The notes beneath the pieces are model-generated. The model was not told the origin of the DNA and did not search any database. It saw only the letters and a list, made by a program, of their open reading frames with translations. Source: Deinococcus gobiensis I-0 (lineage in GTDB: Bacteria > Deinococcota > Deinococci > Deinococcales > Deinococcaceae). Taken from it: a stretch of 64,000 nt of DNA. How positions within the stretch are numbered: the first letter of the stretch is position 1; every line of letters starts with the position of its first letter. The stretch spans positions 124,001 through 188,000 of the forward strand of contig NC_017771.1 in assembly GCF_000252445.1 (NCBI RefSeq), written 5' to 3'. The translations under genes were made by a program, and so were the position numbers. Below, one piece after another: positions 36,890-48,804 of this stretch.

Positions 36890-37651
36890 CCCGCCAGGCG
36901 AGCCGCTCCAGGGGGCGCAACCGGGCGAATCCGGGACGGTCCAGCAGGCCCACATGCTCCAGGCGTGTCGGGTGCGGCGCCCACGCCCTCCCTTGTCGGG
37001 GACCGCGCAGACCCCTCCGCAGCTGCGCGCCTGACGCCTGCAAGGCTGGGGGCCACGCGCCCAGACGTGTCCCCAGTGGACAGCGGGCATATCGAACCGC
37101 CGTTCACCGGGGGCCAACGGCCCGCTGAGCCGTGTGGCCAGCGCACGGACGTCCGCCTCCAGCAGGTCCGTCAGGAGGCCTGCGGGGACACGCCGCGTTG
37201 GCCGGTCTGTTGGCCTTTGGGTCCGCCCCAGCCCCCCGGTCACCGGCGCGCCAGGCCTTCGGTGCCCGGGGCCTTCTGTGCGGGGGTCGACCATGCGGCG
37301 GAGCGCGGTGCCCCCCGGCAGCTCCAGGTCGAACCCGCGCACCTGAAGAGACGGACGAACGCGGTCGACCCGGCCGTCCAGCCCGCACCCCAGGTGGAGG
37401 GCCGTGGCCGCTGGATGCCGCGTGGGAAAGGCGGGGGTCAACGGGTCCAGGTGCCGCGCGCGCAGGGCCCGGCAGAATGCTTCGCCGCGCAGCACGGGCA
37501 CCGTGGGCACCGTCCGCCCCAGGCGGCGCAGCACCTGCGCGGCCGCCCCGCCGGGCCGTATCGGCTCAGACCACGCGTTCTGCCGGGCCTTGGCCACCAG
37601 CGGAATGGGGCGGGTTTCCTGCGCGGGGGTGAGCGGCACGGCGCCGTTCAT
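36890..37651 (-). pseudogene. SAM-dependent methyltransferase, decayed
   Basis: The beginning reads PLVAKARQNAWSEPI, RARHLDPLTPAFPTRHPAATALHLGCGLDGRVDRV and FDLELPGGTALRR, the pattern of leucine-carboxymethyl/polyketide O-methyltransferase-like proteins. Motif I (LGCGLDGR) is intact. The second half is shifted between frames and lacks recognisable motifs. Very high GC and frame disorder indicate a pseudogene. Confidence 0.6.
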
Positions 37652-37803
37652 CCTCCCCTTGTCGCGTGGACGCGGCGCCCAGCGCCACGGGACACCCGCC
37701 AGGTTCTGACCCTGACCGCGCCGCGACCCGCAAACGCCTCCTCACCGCGTGGACCGGTCAGGGCCCGGTCTTCAGCGTGGCTGCTGGCGGTCATGCGGGC
37801 CGC

Positions 37804-38340
37804 CTACGGGGACCGGCGCTGGGCACTGGCCGGCGAGGTGGGCGTCTTGCGGCGGAAGTTGAGCAGGAGGAGCAGCGCGGTGCCTGACACCACCCAGATG
37901 TCTGCCAGGTTGAAGATGGGAAAGTTGCCCTGTCCGAGCAATTGCGTGACGAAGGAAAAGGAGTGGGATGACAGCGTATCCACCACTTTGCCTAGCCGCC
38001 AACCGTCCAAGGCGTTGCTCAGCGCTCCCCCAGCGATGAGGGCGAGGGCTGCGCCTGTCAGGGGCGCAACGGGGCGGCGCAGAAGGTACACGATCAGCCC
38101 AGTACCCACCACCCCGCGGAGCGCGGCAAGCGGAAGGGCTGCGCCCGAAAAGAGGCTCCATGCCGCGCCTGTGTTGTACACCAGTCCCAGGCTGAGCACG
38201 TCCGGGATGAATTCGCGGAACTCGCCTTCTGTAAACGTCCGTACCGTCCAGACCTTCAGTGCCTGATCCAGCATTACACACAGGAAGACACCCAGAAGAT
38301 ATGCCGGGCCACGCCGCCGCGCGGACGCTGTCAGCGCCAT
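37804..38340 (-). CDS. lspA: Signal peptidase II
   Basis: Prolipoprotein signal peptidase, 178 aa, from ATG 38340; the longer frame upstream runs antisense to nothing useful and overlaps uppP. Four membrane helices. Family motifs: DQALKVW, NTGAAWSLF, GGALSNALDG and GNFPIFNLADIWV, with both catalytic Asp (in ALDG and LAD). The usual NxxDR is NALDG. It overlaps the end of uppP by 10 bases, so it is part of the ATPase-Grx-ArsR-UppP-LspA operon. A second accessory copy is at 52208. Confidence 0.9.
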   Translation of the reverse strand: MALTASARRRGPAYLLGVFLCVMLDQALKVWTVRTFTEGEFREFIPDVLSLGLVYNTGAAWSLFSGAALPLAALRGVVGTGLIVYLLRRPVAPLTGAALALIAGGALSNALDGWRLGKVVDTLSSHSFSFVTQLLGQGNFPIFNLADIWVVSGTALLLLLNFRRKTPTSPASAQRRSP

Positions 38341-39125
38341 AACGCCCAGCCCAGGATGGCGAGGCCCACCAGTATGCGGTATATCGCGAAGCCCCGAAAG
38401 TCGTGCCGGGAGACGTACTTCAGCAGCCAACCGATAGCCAGCAGCGCCGTCACAAACGATACGAGCATCCCAACGAGTAGCGGGCCTAGCTGCGTGCTGT
38501 CGAGCGCTTCCCGCCCTTTGATCAGCGCGTACAGGGTCGCCAGGCCGAGCGTTGGGATGGATAAATAAAACGAGAACGCGGTGGCGGTGGGCCGGTCCAG
38601 TCCCGTCAGCAGACCGCCGATGATGCTGGAGGCACTCCGAGACACGCCTGGAATCAGCGCGAGGCATTGGGCGCACCCCACGATCAGCGCCTGACGGGGG
38701 CTGACCTGCGTCAGGACGGTGGTACGGGCCGTGAACGCGCGGCCCTCAATCAGCCACAGCACGGCACCGCCGAGCATCAGGGAGAGGCCCACAGTGACTG
38801 GAGAGAACAGGTAACGCGTGATGGCATCACTGAACAAGAAACCCAGTGCAGCGGCTGGAAGGAAGGCCAGCATGATCCCAAGCCATAGGCCGCGCACCTC
38901 CGAACGTTGCGGTAGCGCCCGGGCCTGACCGAGCAGTTCACGCCAGTAGTACGTGATAACGGCCAGCACAGCTCCAAGCTGGATGACGATCTCGAAGGTG
39001 CCGCCCGCATCGCGGAAGTTCAGCAGGTCAGCGGCGACGATCAGGTGACCTGTGGAAGACACCGGCAAAAACTCAGTGATGCCCTCAACGAGGCCTAGGA
39101 GAGCAGCAGTAACAGTGTCGTTCAA
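38331..39125 (-). CDS. uppP: Undecaprenyl-diphosphate phosphatase
   Basis: BacA/UppP, 264 aa. TTG 39125 is preferred because it gives the usual family start (NDTVTAALLGLVEGITEFLPVSSTGHL) and AAGGA is in range. A GTG at 39173 overlapping the arsR stop is the alternative. Motifs: EGITEFLPVSSTGH and PGVSRSASSI. It recycles the C55 lipid carrier for peptidoglycan and confers bacitracin resistance. Its presence inside a metal operon is unusual. Confidence 0.92.
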   Translation of the reverse strand: MNDTVTAALLGLVEGITEFLPVSSTGHLIVAADLLNFRDAGGTFEIVIQLGAVLAVITYYWRELLGQARALPQRSEVRGLWLGIMLAFLPAAALGFLFSDAITRYLFSPVTVGLSLMLGGAVLWLIEGRAFTARTTVLTQVSPRQALIVGCAQCLALIPGVSRSASSIIGGLLTGLDRPTATAFSFYLSIPTLGLATLYALIKGREALDSTQLGPLLVGMLVSFVTALLAIGWLLKYVSRHDFRGFAIYRILVGLAILGWALWR

Positions 39126-39169
39126 GAGGGAAGGTCCTTGTGGAGTAAGGGTGGAACCGGCGGCGGTTC

Positions 39170-39550
39170 TCACATGGCTTCGGCGTGCTCCAGCACGTCC
39201 GCGAGGAGCCGCGTGACGCCGTCGTTCGCCAGTCGGTAGTAGGCAATGCGGCCCACCTTCTTGAAGGTCACCAAGCCCAGGGCGCGCAGGTGGCGCAACT
39301 GGTGACTCATGGTGGATTCGTTGATGCCTGCAATCACGGCCAGATCACATACGCACAGCTCTTCGAGTGCGAGGGCAGACAGAATGCGCAGCCGCGTGGG
39401 GTCCGATACCACCTTAATAAGGTTGGTGGCGCGTTCGATCAGCGCGTCATTCGGCAGTCGTGTCAAGGCGCGCGCGACGGCATCCGGGTGGACGCAGTGA
39501 ATGTCGCAGTCGGCTGTGCGCTCGGGCTTCACGTCTGGTGTGGTGGTCAT
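39170..39550 (-). CDS. ArsR/SmtB-family regulator, CadC-like
   Basis: A 126-aa winged-helix repressor. It has the CadC-like N-terminal pair CDIHCVH and the alpha-3 motif ELCVCDLA, which together form the thiolate Cd/Pb/Zn site of CadC, and a recognition helix ESTMSHQLRHLRALGLV. It likely represses the ATPase operon by binding the inverted repeat at 42381-42406 and releases on metal binding. The ATG overlaps the glutaredoxin stop (ATGA). Confidence 0.9.
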   Translation of the reverse strand: MTTTPDVKPERTADCDIHCVHPDAVARALTRLPNDALIERATNLIKVVSDPTRLRILSALALEELCVCDLAVIAGINESTMSHQLRHLRALGLVTFKKVGRIAYYRLANDGVTRLLADVLEHAEAM

Positions 39551-39798
39551 GCGTCATTCTCTCGCAGGGCGGCCTCCAAAAAGGGACGTTGATCGTCAAA
39601 GGTACCGAAGAAGGCTTCCTCACCGATCACCGTCACGGGCGCGATGCGAACCCTTGCCTTGGCCTGCATCTCGGCCAGGGCCGCTGGGTCCTCACGGACA
39701 TTTTTCTCGGTGTAGGGCACTCGACGCGCGGCAAGGAAGCGTTTGATTGCCTCGCAGGAGGCGCAGCCGGGCACGGTGTAGACGGTTACGGTCTTCAT
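39547..39798 (-). CDS. Glutaredoxin-family protein
   Basis: An 83-aa thioredoxin fold with active site CASC (VPGCASCEAIKRFL) and the TVI-type strand after RIAPVTVIGEE. Very similar to the protein at 48805 (CADC). It overlaps arsR and follows the P-type ATPase by about 200 bases. Perhaps it delivers or reduces metal-bound thiols for the ATPase; this is inference from the repeated pairing. Confidence 0.85.
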   Translation of the reverse strand: MKTVTVYTVPGCASCEAIKRFLAARRVPYTEKNVREDPAALAEMQAKARVRIAPVTVIGEEAFFGTFDDQRPFLEAALRENDA

Positions 39799-39997
39799 GG
39801 GGACTCTCCTTGTCGGCGGTGTAGGACGCTGGGGTGGTGCCGCTGCATCCGGGCTGAGGTCACCTTGGGGAATAGGGTCCTTCCGGTCTGGTGTGCAGCC
39901 CGACGCGCAAGCCGCCTTGAGGACGCAGGATCAGTGATAAAGCGGGCACCACGCGGCCGGACGCCAGGACCGGCAGAGATGTATACGTCGTCTCCTT

Positions 39998-42373
<2,376 letters not shown>

Positions 42374-42380
42374 GGCTTAC

Positions 42381-42406
42381 GATATCTGTATGAGTGTACA
42401 GATATC
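42381..42406. promoter_or_regulatory. Perfect ArsR/SmtB-type operator, ATATCTG-N10-CAGATAT
   Basis: Arms GATATCTGTA and TACAGATATC are perfect around TGAGTG. It lies 8 bases before the P1B-2 ATPase start codon on the minus strand and 11 bases before a small membrane ORF on the plus strand, so it could control both. This is the clearest member of the operator family. Confidence 0.8.
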
Positions 42407-42416
42407 AAGTGCAGGG

Positions 42417-42530
42417 ATGAGTGATAAGTTCGGCAGGAAGCGCCGACCGTGGCCATTGGGGGCTCTGGGGAGCGTTCTGTTCTCCGCGCTGCTGGGCAGC
42501 TTACTGGCCCTGATGGCTTATATGTACTAG
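42417..42530 (+). CDS. Possible 37-aa single-pass membrane peptide
   Basis: From ATG 42417, a basic start (SDKFGRKRRPWPLG) is followed by one hydrophobic helix (VLFSALLGSLLALMAYMY). It is divergent from the Zn/Cd ATPase and shares its operator. Small membrane peptides often modulate transporters, but nothing here identifies the function and the frame could be chance. Confidence 0.35.
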   Translation: MSDKFGRKRRPWPLGALGSVLFSALLGSLLALMAYMY

Positions 42531-42568
42531 TGGCTTGTCAGCAATGGTTTGTCAGTAAGCACGAGCCC

Positions 42569-42823
42569 CTAGTCGCAGTTCTGGTGCGTGAGGATCCCTC
42601 GGCCATAGGGGGTCAGGACAGGAGTCCACCCCTCCGTGAGCTCTTCAAGACGCGCCCAATCACATTCAAGTTGTGCAGGTTCATCTTTCTCTCGAGTGGT
42701 ATGCCAGAGCGTAATCCCTCGGACAATATCCGCTAATACCTGCAGGTCCCTCTCCTTCCAACTTTCGTATGGTGTGCCTGAGCCAGGCGGATTTCCACAG
42801 TACCGGGCGAAGAACGTCTTCAA
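42569..42823 (-). CDS. Hypothetical protein, 84 aa
   Basis: Unrecognised soluble protein from ATG 42823 (MKTFFARYCGNPPG onward) with Trp- and charge-rich sequence. GC is lower than neighbours. The region immediately upstream is the left end of an IS4-like remnant, so its promoter may have been altered. Confidence 0.45.
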   Translation of the reverse strand: MKTFFARYCGNPPGSGTPYESWKERDLQVLADIVRGITLWHTTREKDEPAQLECDWARLEELTEGWTPVLTPYGRGILTHQNCD

Positions 42824-42830
42824 AGTATTG

Positions 42831-43539
42831 AGGTGCTGAGCTCAGCACCTGACACTTTGCGGTGAATGGCGTCTCAGACGCCATTCAACATGACGAAGGG
42901 CAGTATCTGGGTCTGTGACGATCCCCGATCCTGCCCGCTTCCATGCTGACACGCTTGCGACCCACCTGAAAAGCCGCCTTCCTCATCGTCGCCTCGACGC
43001 CCTGAAGCGGCTTGCAGAAGTGCTCCTGGCGGTGCTCCAGGCTGAGTCCACCCTGCACCGCAAGATCGCGCTCCATCTGCCCCGGGAAGCGAGTCTTGAA
43101 TCCAAGACTCGCACGGTCGCCCGGGTCTTCCACGATGCTCAGCTCACCCAGCAGGACGTCACAGACGTCCTGCTCCCGCTGATCCCCGATGGCAAGCTCA
43201 CGCTGATCATGGACCACACCACGTGGCACTACGGTCAGACCCCGCTGAACATCCTCGTGCTGGGCGCACTCCTCGGGGGCGTAGTGATCCCACTCGTCTG
43301 GTCGATCCTGCCCCATCAAGGAAACAGCTGTACTGCCGCCAGAATCCTGCTGGTTGCTCGATTGCTCAAGGTACTGCCCGCTCGACGGTGGGCCGTTGTG
43401 ATCGCAGATCGGGAGTTCGTGGGGCGCGAGTGGTGCTCGTTCCTGCGCTGGAAACGTATCCGGCACTGTATCCGTATCCGGGAAAACACCAGGATTGAGG
43501 ACGAACTGGTGCGAGACCTGTTCACGACCCTACAACTAG
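42831..43539 (+). pseudogene. IS4-like transposase gene, truncated by IS701
   Basis: A 20-bp perfect palindrome AGGTGCTGAGCTCAGCACCT (42831-42850) probably marks the left part. The transposase starts at GTG 42915: DDE residues in IMDHTTWHY and [12 protein letters not shown] are present, but the Glu region is missing because IS701 inserts at codon ~209. The short remainder after IS701 (44933-44961) is then hit by an IS3, and no matching right end is seen. Hairpins: 42864-42886, 43089-43112 and 43151-43173. Confidence 0.75.
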
Positions 43540-44928
43540 CTGTACTTCGGGGAATATTCAGGGGCCGCTGAACAACGCTGTACAGCACACACAAAGGCGG
43601 CACCGGTCTCCTGATCGCTGGGGAACTTCCCCAGCGATCTCCCTTCGAATCTCAGGCACAGACTCGCCAAAAAAACCGTCCAACTGGGCCAGGCGGAGCC
43701 ATTGCAGGAACAGCAAGGCAACCAAACACAACGTCGCATGGTGGTTCAGCCCTTGCCAGCTTCTCCCTTCAAAGTGACTCAGCCCGACCTCCTGTTTGAG
43801 TTCCCGGTGGCCCAGCTCGCAGGCCCAGCGTTGCTTGGTCACTCGAATCAGGTGATCAAAAGATGTCTCTGACGGCAAATTACAAAGGTAATACTTCCGT
43901 TCCCCTCGGCCACGCTGCTCCCCGATCACCCAGGCACCTTCTCCTGGAAGGTGCTGTCCTCGGGTGTTCTCGTTGCCATCCGCGAGACGGACATATTTCG
44001 CTGCGAACGTCCCGACCAGCGGCCCCTTCGTCCCTTGGCGCCAGAGCACGTGACGCCAGCGTTCACGGCTCAGCACCGCCTCGATGGTCTCTGCATCCTC
44101 CGATGGAGTTGGATGCTTCTGGGGGCGACCCCGAAAGTGCTTTGGGATCGGGATGAGGTGGACATGGGCCGGATACACGTGTTGGGTGCGGATGGTCCCC
44201 ACCGACCACCGCAAGCCGCGAGCCGTCAGAGCGTGCCGGAATTTTGCGTTGACCCCGTACCCCGCATCGGCGAGAACCATCCCGTACTGCACACTCCCTG
44301 TCAGATCATCAATCTCCCGCAGGGCAAGTTCCCATTTGGTGGACCCCAGCGGGTGTTCCGCAGGAATCCCCGCCTGCACACACCGCTCTGGATTCGTAGA
44401 CCACTCCGATGGGAGGAACAGCCTCAGGCGCAAGGGGATGGGAATCTCATTCCGGGCAAGGGTCACTGAAACCAGGCACTGACAGTTGGTGATTTTCCCC
44501 GCCTGCCCGGAGTACTGCCGCCCAACCCCAACAGACCGGGAGCCGAACTTTGTCAGGCAAGTATCGTCGATGATCAGCACAGCATCTTTGCCACCCAGGA
44601 GGTGCCCTGCACGGTCGGCGACGATGCGTTCGAGTCCCTCCGTGGTCCAGGGGCTGTCGGTGATGAAGTGCTGCAGGTGATCCTGTTTCCCTGGGGCGAC
44701 TTGGTCAGCCAGGGGTTGCATGCTTTTCCGTTGGGCAGGGCTACACAGACCTTGCACGTATACCGGGGCCCAGCGCTGCTGGGCCTGGTGGCGAAAACAC
44801 GTGAGAAACGGGGAAAACCAGCTCGGAAAGTGCCGGCTCCACTCCAGGCGTCGAAAACGCTTCAACAAGAAGGCCAGCATGGCAGATGCTGGCCAAGACG
44901 ATGCCCCTGAATATTCCCCGAAGTACAG
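43540..44928 (-). mobile_element. IS701-family insertion sequence
   Basis: Long terminal repeats start CTGTACTTCGGGGAATATTC at 43540 and end with the complement at 44928. The 4-bp target duplication CTAG flanks both sides (43536-43539 and 44929-44932). Length 1389 bp. Intact ends and duplication suggest recent insertion. Confidence 0.92.
43558..44880 (-). CDS. IS701-family transposase
   Basis: A 440-aa DDE transposase. Visible: [13 protein letters not shown] (first Asp), MVLADAGYG (second Asp), and [21 protein letters not shown] (Glu region). Frame intact. A 13-bp-arm hairpin lies at 43614-43640, at the C-terminal end. Confidence 0.9.
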   Translation of the reverse strand: MLAFLLKRFRRLEWSRHFPSWFSPFLTCFRHQAQQRWAPVYVQGLCSPAQRKSMQPLADQVAPGKQDHLQHFITDSPWTTEGLERIVADRAGHLLGGKDAVLIIDDTCLTKFGSRSVGVGRQYSGQAGKITNCQCLVSVTLARNEIPIPLRLRLFLPSEWSTNPERCVQAGIPAEHPLGSTKWELALREIDDLTGSVQYGMVLADAGYGVNAKFRHALTARGLRWSVGTIRTQHVYPAHVHLIPIPKHFRGRPQKHPTPSEDAETIEAVLSRERWRHVLWRQGTKGPLVGTFAAKYVRLADGNENTRGQHLPGEGAWVIGEQRGRGERKYYLCNLPSETSFDHLIRVTKQRWACELGHRELKQEVGLSHFEGRSWQGLNHHATLCLVALLFLQWLRLAQLDGFFGESVPEIRREIAGEVPQRSGDRCRLCVCCTALFSGP

Positions 44929-45005
44929 CTAGTAGGCCGTCAAGAAAGGTCTGTCTGAGGGTGCCCCAATTGCGGTTCCAGCCGATTTGCAAATCTCAGC
45001 GTACC

Positions 45006-45860
45006 TCAGCTCGCCTGGAACAGGCGGGCAAATTCGTATGGGGTCCGGCCACCAAGCGAGGTGTGGGGCCGGAGATCGTTGTAGTCCTGGCGCCAGGCTG
45101 TGAGGATGAGGCGAGCCTGATCCAGGCTCTGGAACCAGTGGAGATTGAGGCACTCGTCCCGGACCCGACCATTGAAACTCTCGATGTAGGCGTTCTCCAC
45201 AGGCCTTCCAGGCCGGATAAAGGTGTGCGTGATGCCGCGGTCGTGGGTCCAGAGATCCAGAGCCTTCCCTGCGAACTCCGGGCCGTTGTCAGTGGTGATC
45301 GCCTGGGGTGCGCCCCGGAAGCGAATGACCGCCTCGAGGCTGCGGACGACATCATGGCCTGTGATGGAGATGCCGACGTGCATCACCAAGCACTCCCGCG
45401 TGAAGTCGTCCACGACGTTCAGCACACGGAACCGCTGCCCGGAAGCCAGCTGATCAGCCATGAAGTCCAGACTCCACCGCTAATTGGGCGCAGAAACCTG
45501 CGGTTTCTGCTGACGCTCTCCAACGCTGAGCTTCCGGCGCTCCTTCTTTCGAACAGCCAGCCCTTCTGCCCGATAGATCCGGTAAACACGTTTGTGATTC
45601 ACGGTCTCACCTTCCCGACCCAGCATCAGGTGAATCCGCCGGTACCCGAACCGAGGCCGTTCCCGTGCCAGCACGCGGAGACGCTCAACCAGTTGCTGGT
45701 CCTTTTCCCTTTTAGGGCTGTTCCGTCTGTACGTGGTCCGGGAGAAGCCCAGCACCCGGCAGGCCCGACGTTCACTGATCGTGAACGAGTCTCGCAAGAG
45801 GGCCACCATCTGCTTCTTGAGGGGCGTTTGCGCCTGGGACGTCGTCCCAGGCGTCACCAC
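45006..45860 (-). pseudogene. IS3 orfB with an in-frame amber codon
   Basis: The integrase-core protein reads through SFTISERRACRVLGFSRTTYRR and RPRFGYRRIHLML to VSAPN, then TAG at 45482-45480, then RWSLDFMADQLASGQRFR. The expected residue is Gln (CAG to TAG). Downstream, DDFTRECL, TTDNGPEFAG and NAYIESFNGRVRDECLN supply the DDE motif. One point mutation separates it from an intact transposase. Confidence 0.85.
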
Positions 45861-46120
45861 TTTCGCCCCACCACCTCTTTGAGCATGGCGTTGTCGAGCG
45901 CCAGGTCCGCTACCAGCTTCTTGAGACGCTGATTTTCGGCTTCCAGCTGACGGAACTTGCGGGTCTCGTCTTTGGTCATGCCGCCGTACCTGGCTTTCCA
46001 GCGGTAGATCGTGGTCATCGCGACTCCATGGAGTCGCGTCAGGTCGCTGATCGGGGTTCCGGCTTCAAGCTGCCCGAGAATCTCCAAGATCTGCTGCTCC
46101 GTGTACCGTTTGCGTTTCAT
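45854..46120 (-). CDS. IS3 orfA
   Basis: An 88-aa protein from ATG 46120 (KRKRYTEQQILEIL), with helix-turn-helix ISDLTRLHGVAMTTIYRWKARYGGM and a heptad Leu zipper (LEAENQRLKKLVADLALDNAMLKEVV). It overlaps orfB for the usual -1 frameshift. Typical orfA of the IS407-like group. Confidence 0.85.
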   Translation of the reverse strand: MKRKRYTEQQILEILGQLEAGTPISDLTRLHGVAMTTIYRWKARYGGMTKDETRKFRQLEAENQRLKKLVADLALDNAMLKEVVGRKW

Positions 46121-46176
46121 ATTTCTCCCAGTCTGCTGCTCGATTTGCAATCAGACTGGCACCGGAAACAGGGGCA

Positions 46177-46491
46177 AGGTCACCCTCGTATATCTGGGCG
46201 AGGCGCGTCTATCTTCGGCGATCTCCATACCGCGTCGACCCGCGCAGCCTGTACGCCGATAGGGCCAGAATCACCAGCAGCACCACCGAAGCGGGGTGCA
46301 GTTCCCCGTACAGATCCGGGGGAACTTGGTCGGCGACCGCCCACTGTGTCCATGCCTGCATCTCTGGCAGATCTAGAGCAGTATGGCCACGAATAGGAGC
46401 TTCATTCCCACACGTCGTACTCGATCAATGACGCGCCTGGCGTGGGGTGACCCTAGGCCTATGAATTGTATCTCAAGTGAATTTTACGACT
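46177..46491. other. Stretch between IS3 and the second Zn/Cd ATPase
   Basis: If the IS3 and one AGG are removed, this continues the sequence after the IS4 remnant, but I cannot match it to the missing IS4 transposase end. No supported gene. The last part is AT-richer and should hold the -35 region of the ATPase promoter. Confidence 0.3.
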
Positions 46492-46528
46492 GTATACCTG
46501 AACATATGAACGCTCGCTCAGGTATACT
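46492..46528. promoter_or_regulatory. Operator/promoter of the second Zn/Cd ATPase
   Basis: Inverted repeat GTATACCTGA (46492-46501) and TCAGGTATAC (46518-46527) with a 16-base centre. It uses the arm ATACCTG seen at 32810 but with wider spacing. TATACT (46523-46528) lies inside the right arm and ends 6 bases before the ATG, a leaderless-type -10 box. Confidence 0.65.
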
Positions 46529-46534
46529 GGAGGC

Positions 46535-48796
46535 ATGGCTTCCTACCCTCAGGCTGACCTGCCCGAACCCTCGCAGCCACTCACGTACTTTGTGGACGGC
46601 ATGGACTGCGCCAGTTGCGTCGCTAAAGTCGAGCGTATGGTCGACACGCTTCCCGGAACCGAGGGCGTGAAAACCAGCTTCACCAAGCAAACCTTGACTC
46701 TGCACCTCGACGAGCATCAGACCTCCCGAGCCACCCTGGAAAAAAATCTGAAAGCCCTTGGCTATACGCCCTCTCTGCTGCGTTCATCCCCTCCAGCGGT
46801 CGCCAGCACCTCCGAAACAGACGATCACACGAGACATGATCATGCGGAGCATGAGCACGCTGGCCACACGCATGAGGTTGCCCCCGCCGGTACCCCCTGG
46901 TACCGGACCGGACAAGGTCGTCTGGTCGTCACCTCTGGCATTCTCCTCCTGGCCGCCTGGCTGTTCGGTTTTATCGAGCCCCGCTTCGCGACCGCTGGAT
47001 ATATCGCCGCAACCCTGCTGGGCGTCTGGCCACTCGCCAAGAAAGCCGTCGCCAGTGCCCGCCTCGGCGATCCCTTCAGCATCAACATGCTCGTCAGTCT
47101 CGCGGCCATCGGTGCGGTCGCCATCGGTGAGGCGCCTGAAGGTGCCGTCGTGGTGTTCTTCTTTGCCATCGGTGAACTCCTCGAAGGCGTCGCCGCTGGT
47201 CGAGCCCGCGCGGGCATCCAGGCCCTCGCCGCACTGGCCCCCAAAACGGCGCTCCTCGTCGAAGGCACAGGCACGCGGGAAGTGCCCGCCGACCAACTCC
47301 AGGTGGGTCAGACCGTACAAGTCAACCCCGGCGCACGCGTGCCCGCAGACGGGACGATCCTGCGCGGCACCTCCAGCCTCGACGACAGCCCCATCACTGG
47401 TGAGAGTGTGCCCGTGACGAAAAGTGCCGGCGACATGGTCTTTGCGGGGAGCATCAACACCGACGGCACCCTGGCCATTCAGGTGGAAAAGGCGGCCAAT
47501 GACAACACCATCGCGCGCATCATCCACATGGTCGAGGAAGCCGAGAGCAACAAAGCGCCCACCGCCCGCTTCATCGACCGCTTCAGCCGCTGGTACACCC
47601 CAGGCGTGGTGCTGGTATCTGCACTGGTCGTCCTGATACCGCCCCTCGCATTTGGTGGTACGTGGCATGAGTGGCTGTACAAGGGCATCAGCCTCTTGCT
47701 GATCGGCTGCCCCTGCGCGCTGGTGCTCAGCGTTCCCGCGTCCATCACCAGCGCCATCAGTGCCGGTACCCGCCGGGGCCTCCTTATCAAAGGCGGGGGC
47801 GCGTTGGAAACCATCGGAAGCGTCAAGACCATCGCCTTCGACAAGACGGGCACCCTCACTGCCGGGAAGCCCAAAGTTACTGACGTTCTCGGACAAGGCC
47901 TGGACCGCACCGAAGTGCTGCGCCTCGCGGCGGCCGTCGAATCCGGCAGCAGTCACCCGCTCGCCAAAGCCATTACCCAGGCCGCGCAGGAAAGCAAGAT
48001 CACTGTGCCACCGGCCGCAGACGCTCAGGCCCTGCCAGGGAAAGGCGCGACCGCTACGGTAGAAGGCCGCGCCCTCAGTGTGACCTCGCCACGCCACGCA
48101 GACACCCTAGCCCCCTTGAGTGCGGCGCTCAGCGGCGCCATCACTTCTTTCGAGGAACAAGGCCGCACCGCTGTCGTGCTCCTGGATGGTCAGGCGCCGC
48201 TTGGGGTCATCGCCATCCGCGACGAGCCCCGACCCGACGCGCGCGCCGCCCTGGTACAGTTGCACGGCCTGGGTGTAAAAACGGTCATGTTGACCGGAGA
48301 CAATGCCCGTACCGGTCAGGCCATCGCCCGCGACCTGGGACTGGACGTACAGGCCGAACTGCTTCCCGAAGATAAACTGCGCCTCATTGCCGAACTGAAA
48401 ACCCAGGGTGGCGTGGCCATGGTGGGGGACGGCATCAACGACGCGCCGGCGCTGGCGCAGAGCGATGTGGGCATCGCCATGGGCGGCGGCACTGATGTCG
48501 CATTGGAAACTGCGGATGCCGCGCTGCTTCAGGAACGCGTCACCGGTGTGGCTGATCTGGTGGCCCTCTCCCGCGCCACGATGGGGAACATCAAGGTCAA
48601 CATCGCCTTCGCGCTAGGGCTCAAGGCCATCTTCCTCGTCACCACCCTGTTGGGCTATACCAACCTCTGGATGGCCATCCTGGCTGACACCGGAGCCACC
48701 GCGCTGGTCACCGCAAATGCCCTGCGACTGCTGCGTTGGAAGAGTCAAGCCGCAACCAAGACGCCCCCCATCACCCCTGCGCCCCGCACCGCATAA
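46535..48796 (+). CDS. P1B-2-type Zn/Cd/Pb-exporting ATPase with one HMA domain
   Basis: A 753-aa exporter from ATG 46535 (GGAGG upstream). It has a single HMA domain with MDCASC (~24-29), a His-rich linker (DHTRHDHAEHEHAGHTHE), a CPCALVLSVPASI membrane site, TGESVPVTK, DKTGTLTAGKP, SSHPLAKA and [15 protein letters not shown]. Paralogous to the ATPase at 39998, differing by loss of one HMA and gain of the His stretch, which may shift metal preference. It is followed directly by a glutaredoxin and a ZIP-type gene. Confidence 0.93.
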   Translation: MASYPQADLPEPSQPLTYFVDGMDCASCVAKVERMVDTLPGTEGVKTSFTKQTLTLHLDEHQTSRATLEKNLKALGYTPSLLRSSPPAVASTSETDDHTRHDHAEHEHAGHTHEVAPAGTPWYRTGQGRLVVTSGILLLAAWLFGFIEPRFATAGYIAATLLGVWPLAKKAVASARLGDPFSINMLVSLAAIGAVAIGEAPEGAVVVFFFAIGELLEGVAAGRARAGIQALAALAPKTALLVEGTGTREVPADQLQVGQTVQVNPGARVPADGTILRGTSSLDDSPITGESVPVTKSAGDMVFAGSINTDGTLAIQVEKAANDNTIARIIHMVEEAESNKAPTARFIDRFSRWYTPGVVLVSALVVLIPPLAFGGTWHEWLYKGISLLLIGCPCALVLSVPASITSAISAGTRRGLLIKGGGALETIGSVKTIAFDKTGTLTAGKPKVTDVLGQGLDRTEVLRLAAAVESGSSHPLAKAITQAAQESKITVPPAADAQALPGKGATATVEGRALSVTSPRHADTLAPLSAALSGAITSFEEQGRTAVVLLDGQAPLGVIAIRDEPRPDARAALVQLHGLGVKTVMLTGDNARTGQAIARDLGLDVQAELLPEDKLRLIAELKTQGGVAMVGDGINDAPALAQSDVGIAMGGGTDVALETADAALLQERVTGVADLVALSRATMGNIKVNIAFALGLKAIFLVTTLLGYTNLWMAILADTGATALVTANALRLLRWKSQAATKTPPITPAPRTA

Positions 48797-48804
48797 CGTC
48801 GAGC

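Larger units (their letters stand above)
44962..46176 (-). mobile_element. IS3-family insertion sequence
   Basis: Begins TGCCCC at 44962 and ends GGGGCA at 46176, with imperfect repeats extending about 35 bp to GATTTGCAAATC/GATTTGCAATC. A 3-bp duplication AGG flanks it. It sits 30 bp from IS701, inside the tail of the interrupted IS4. Confidence 0.88.
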
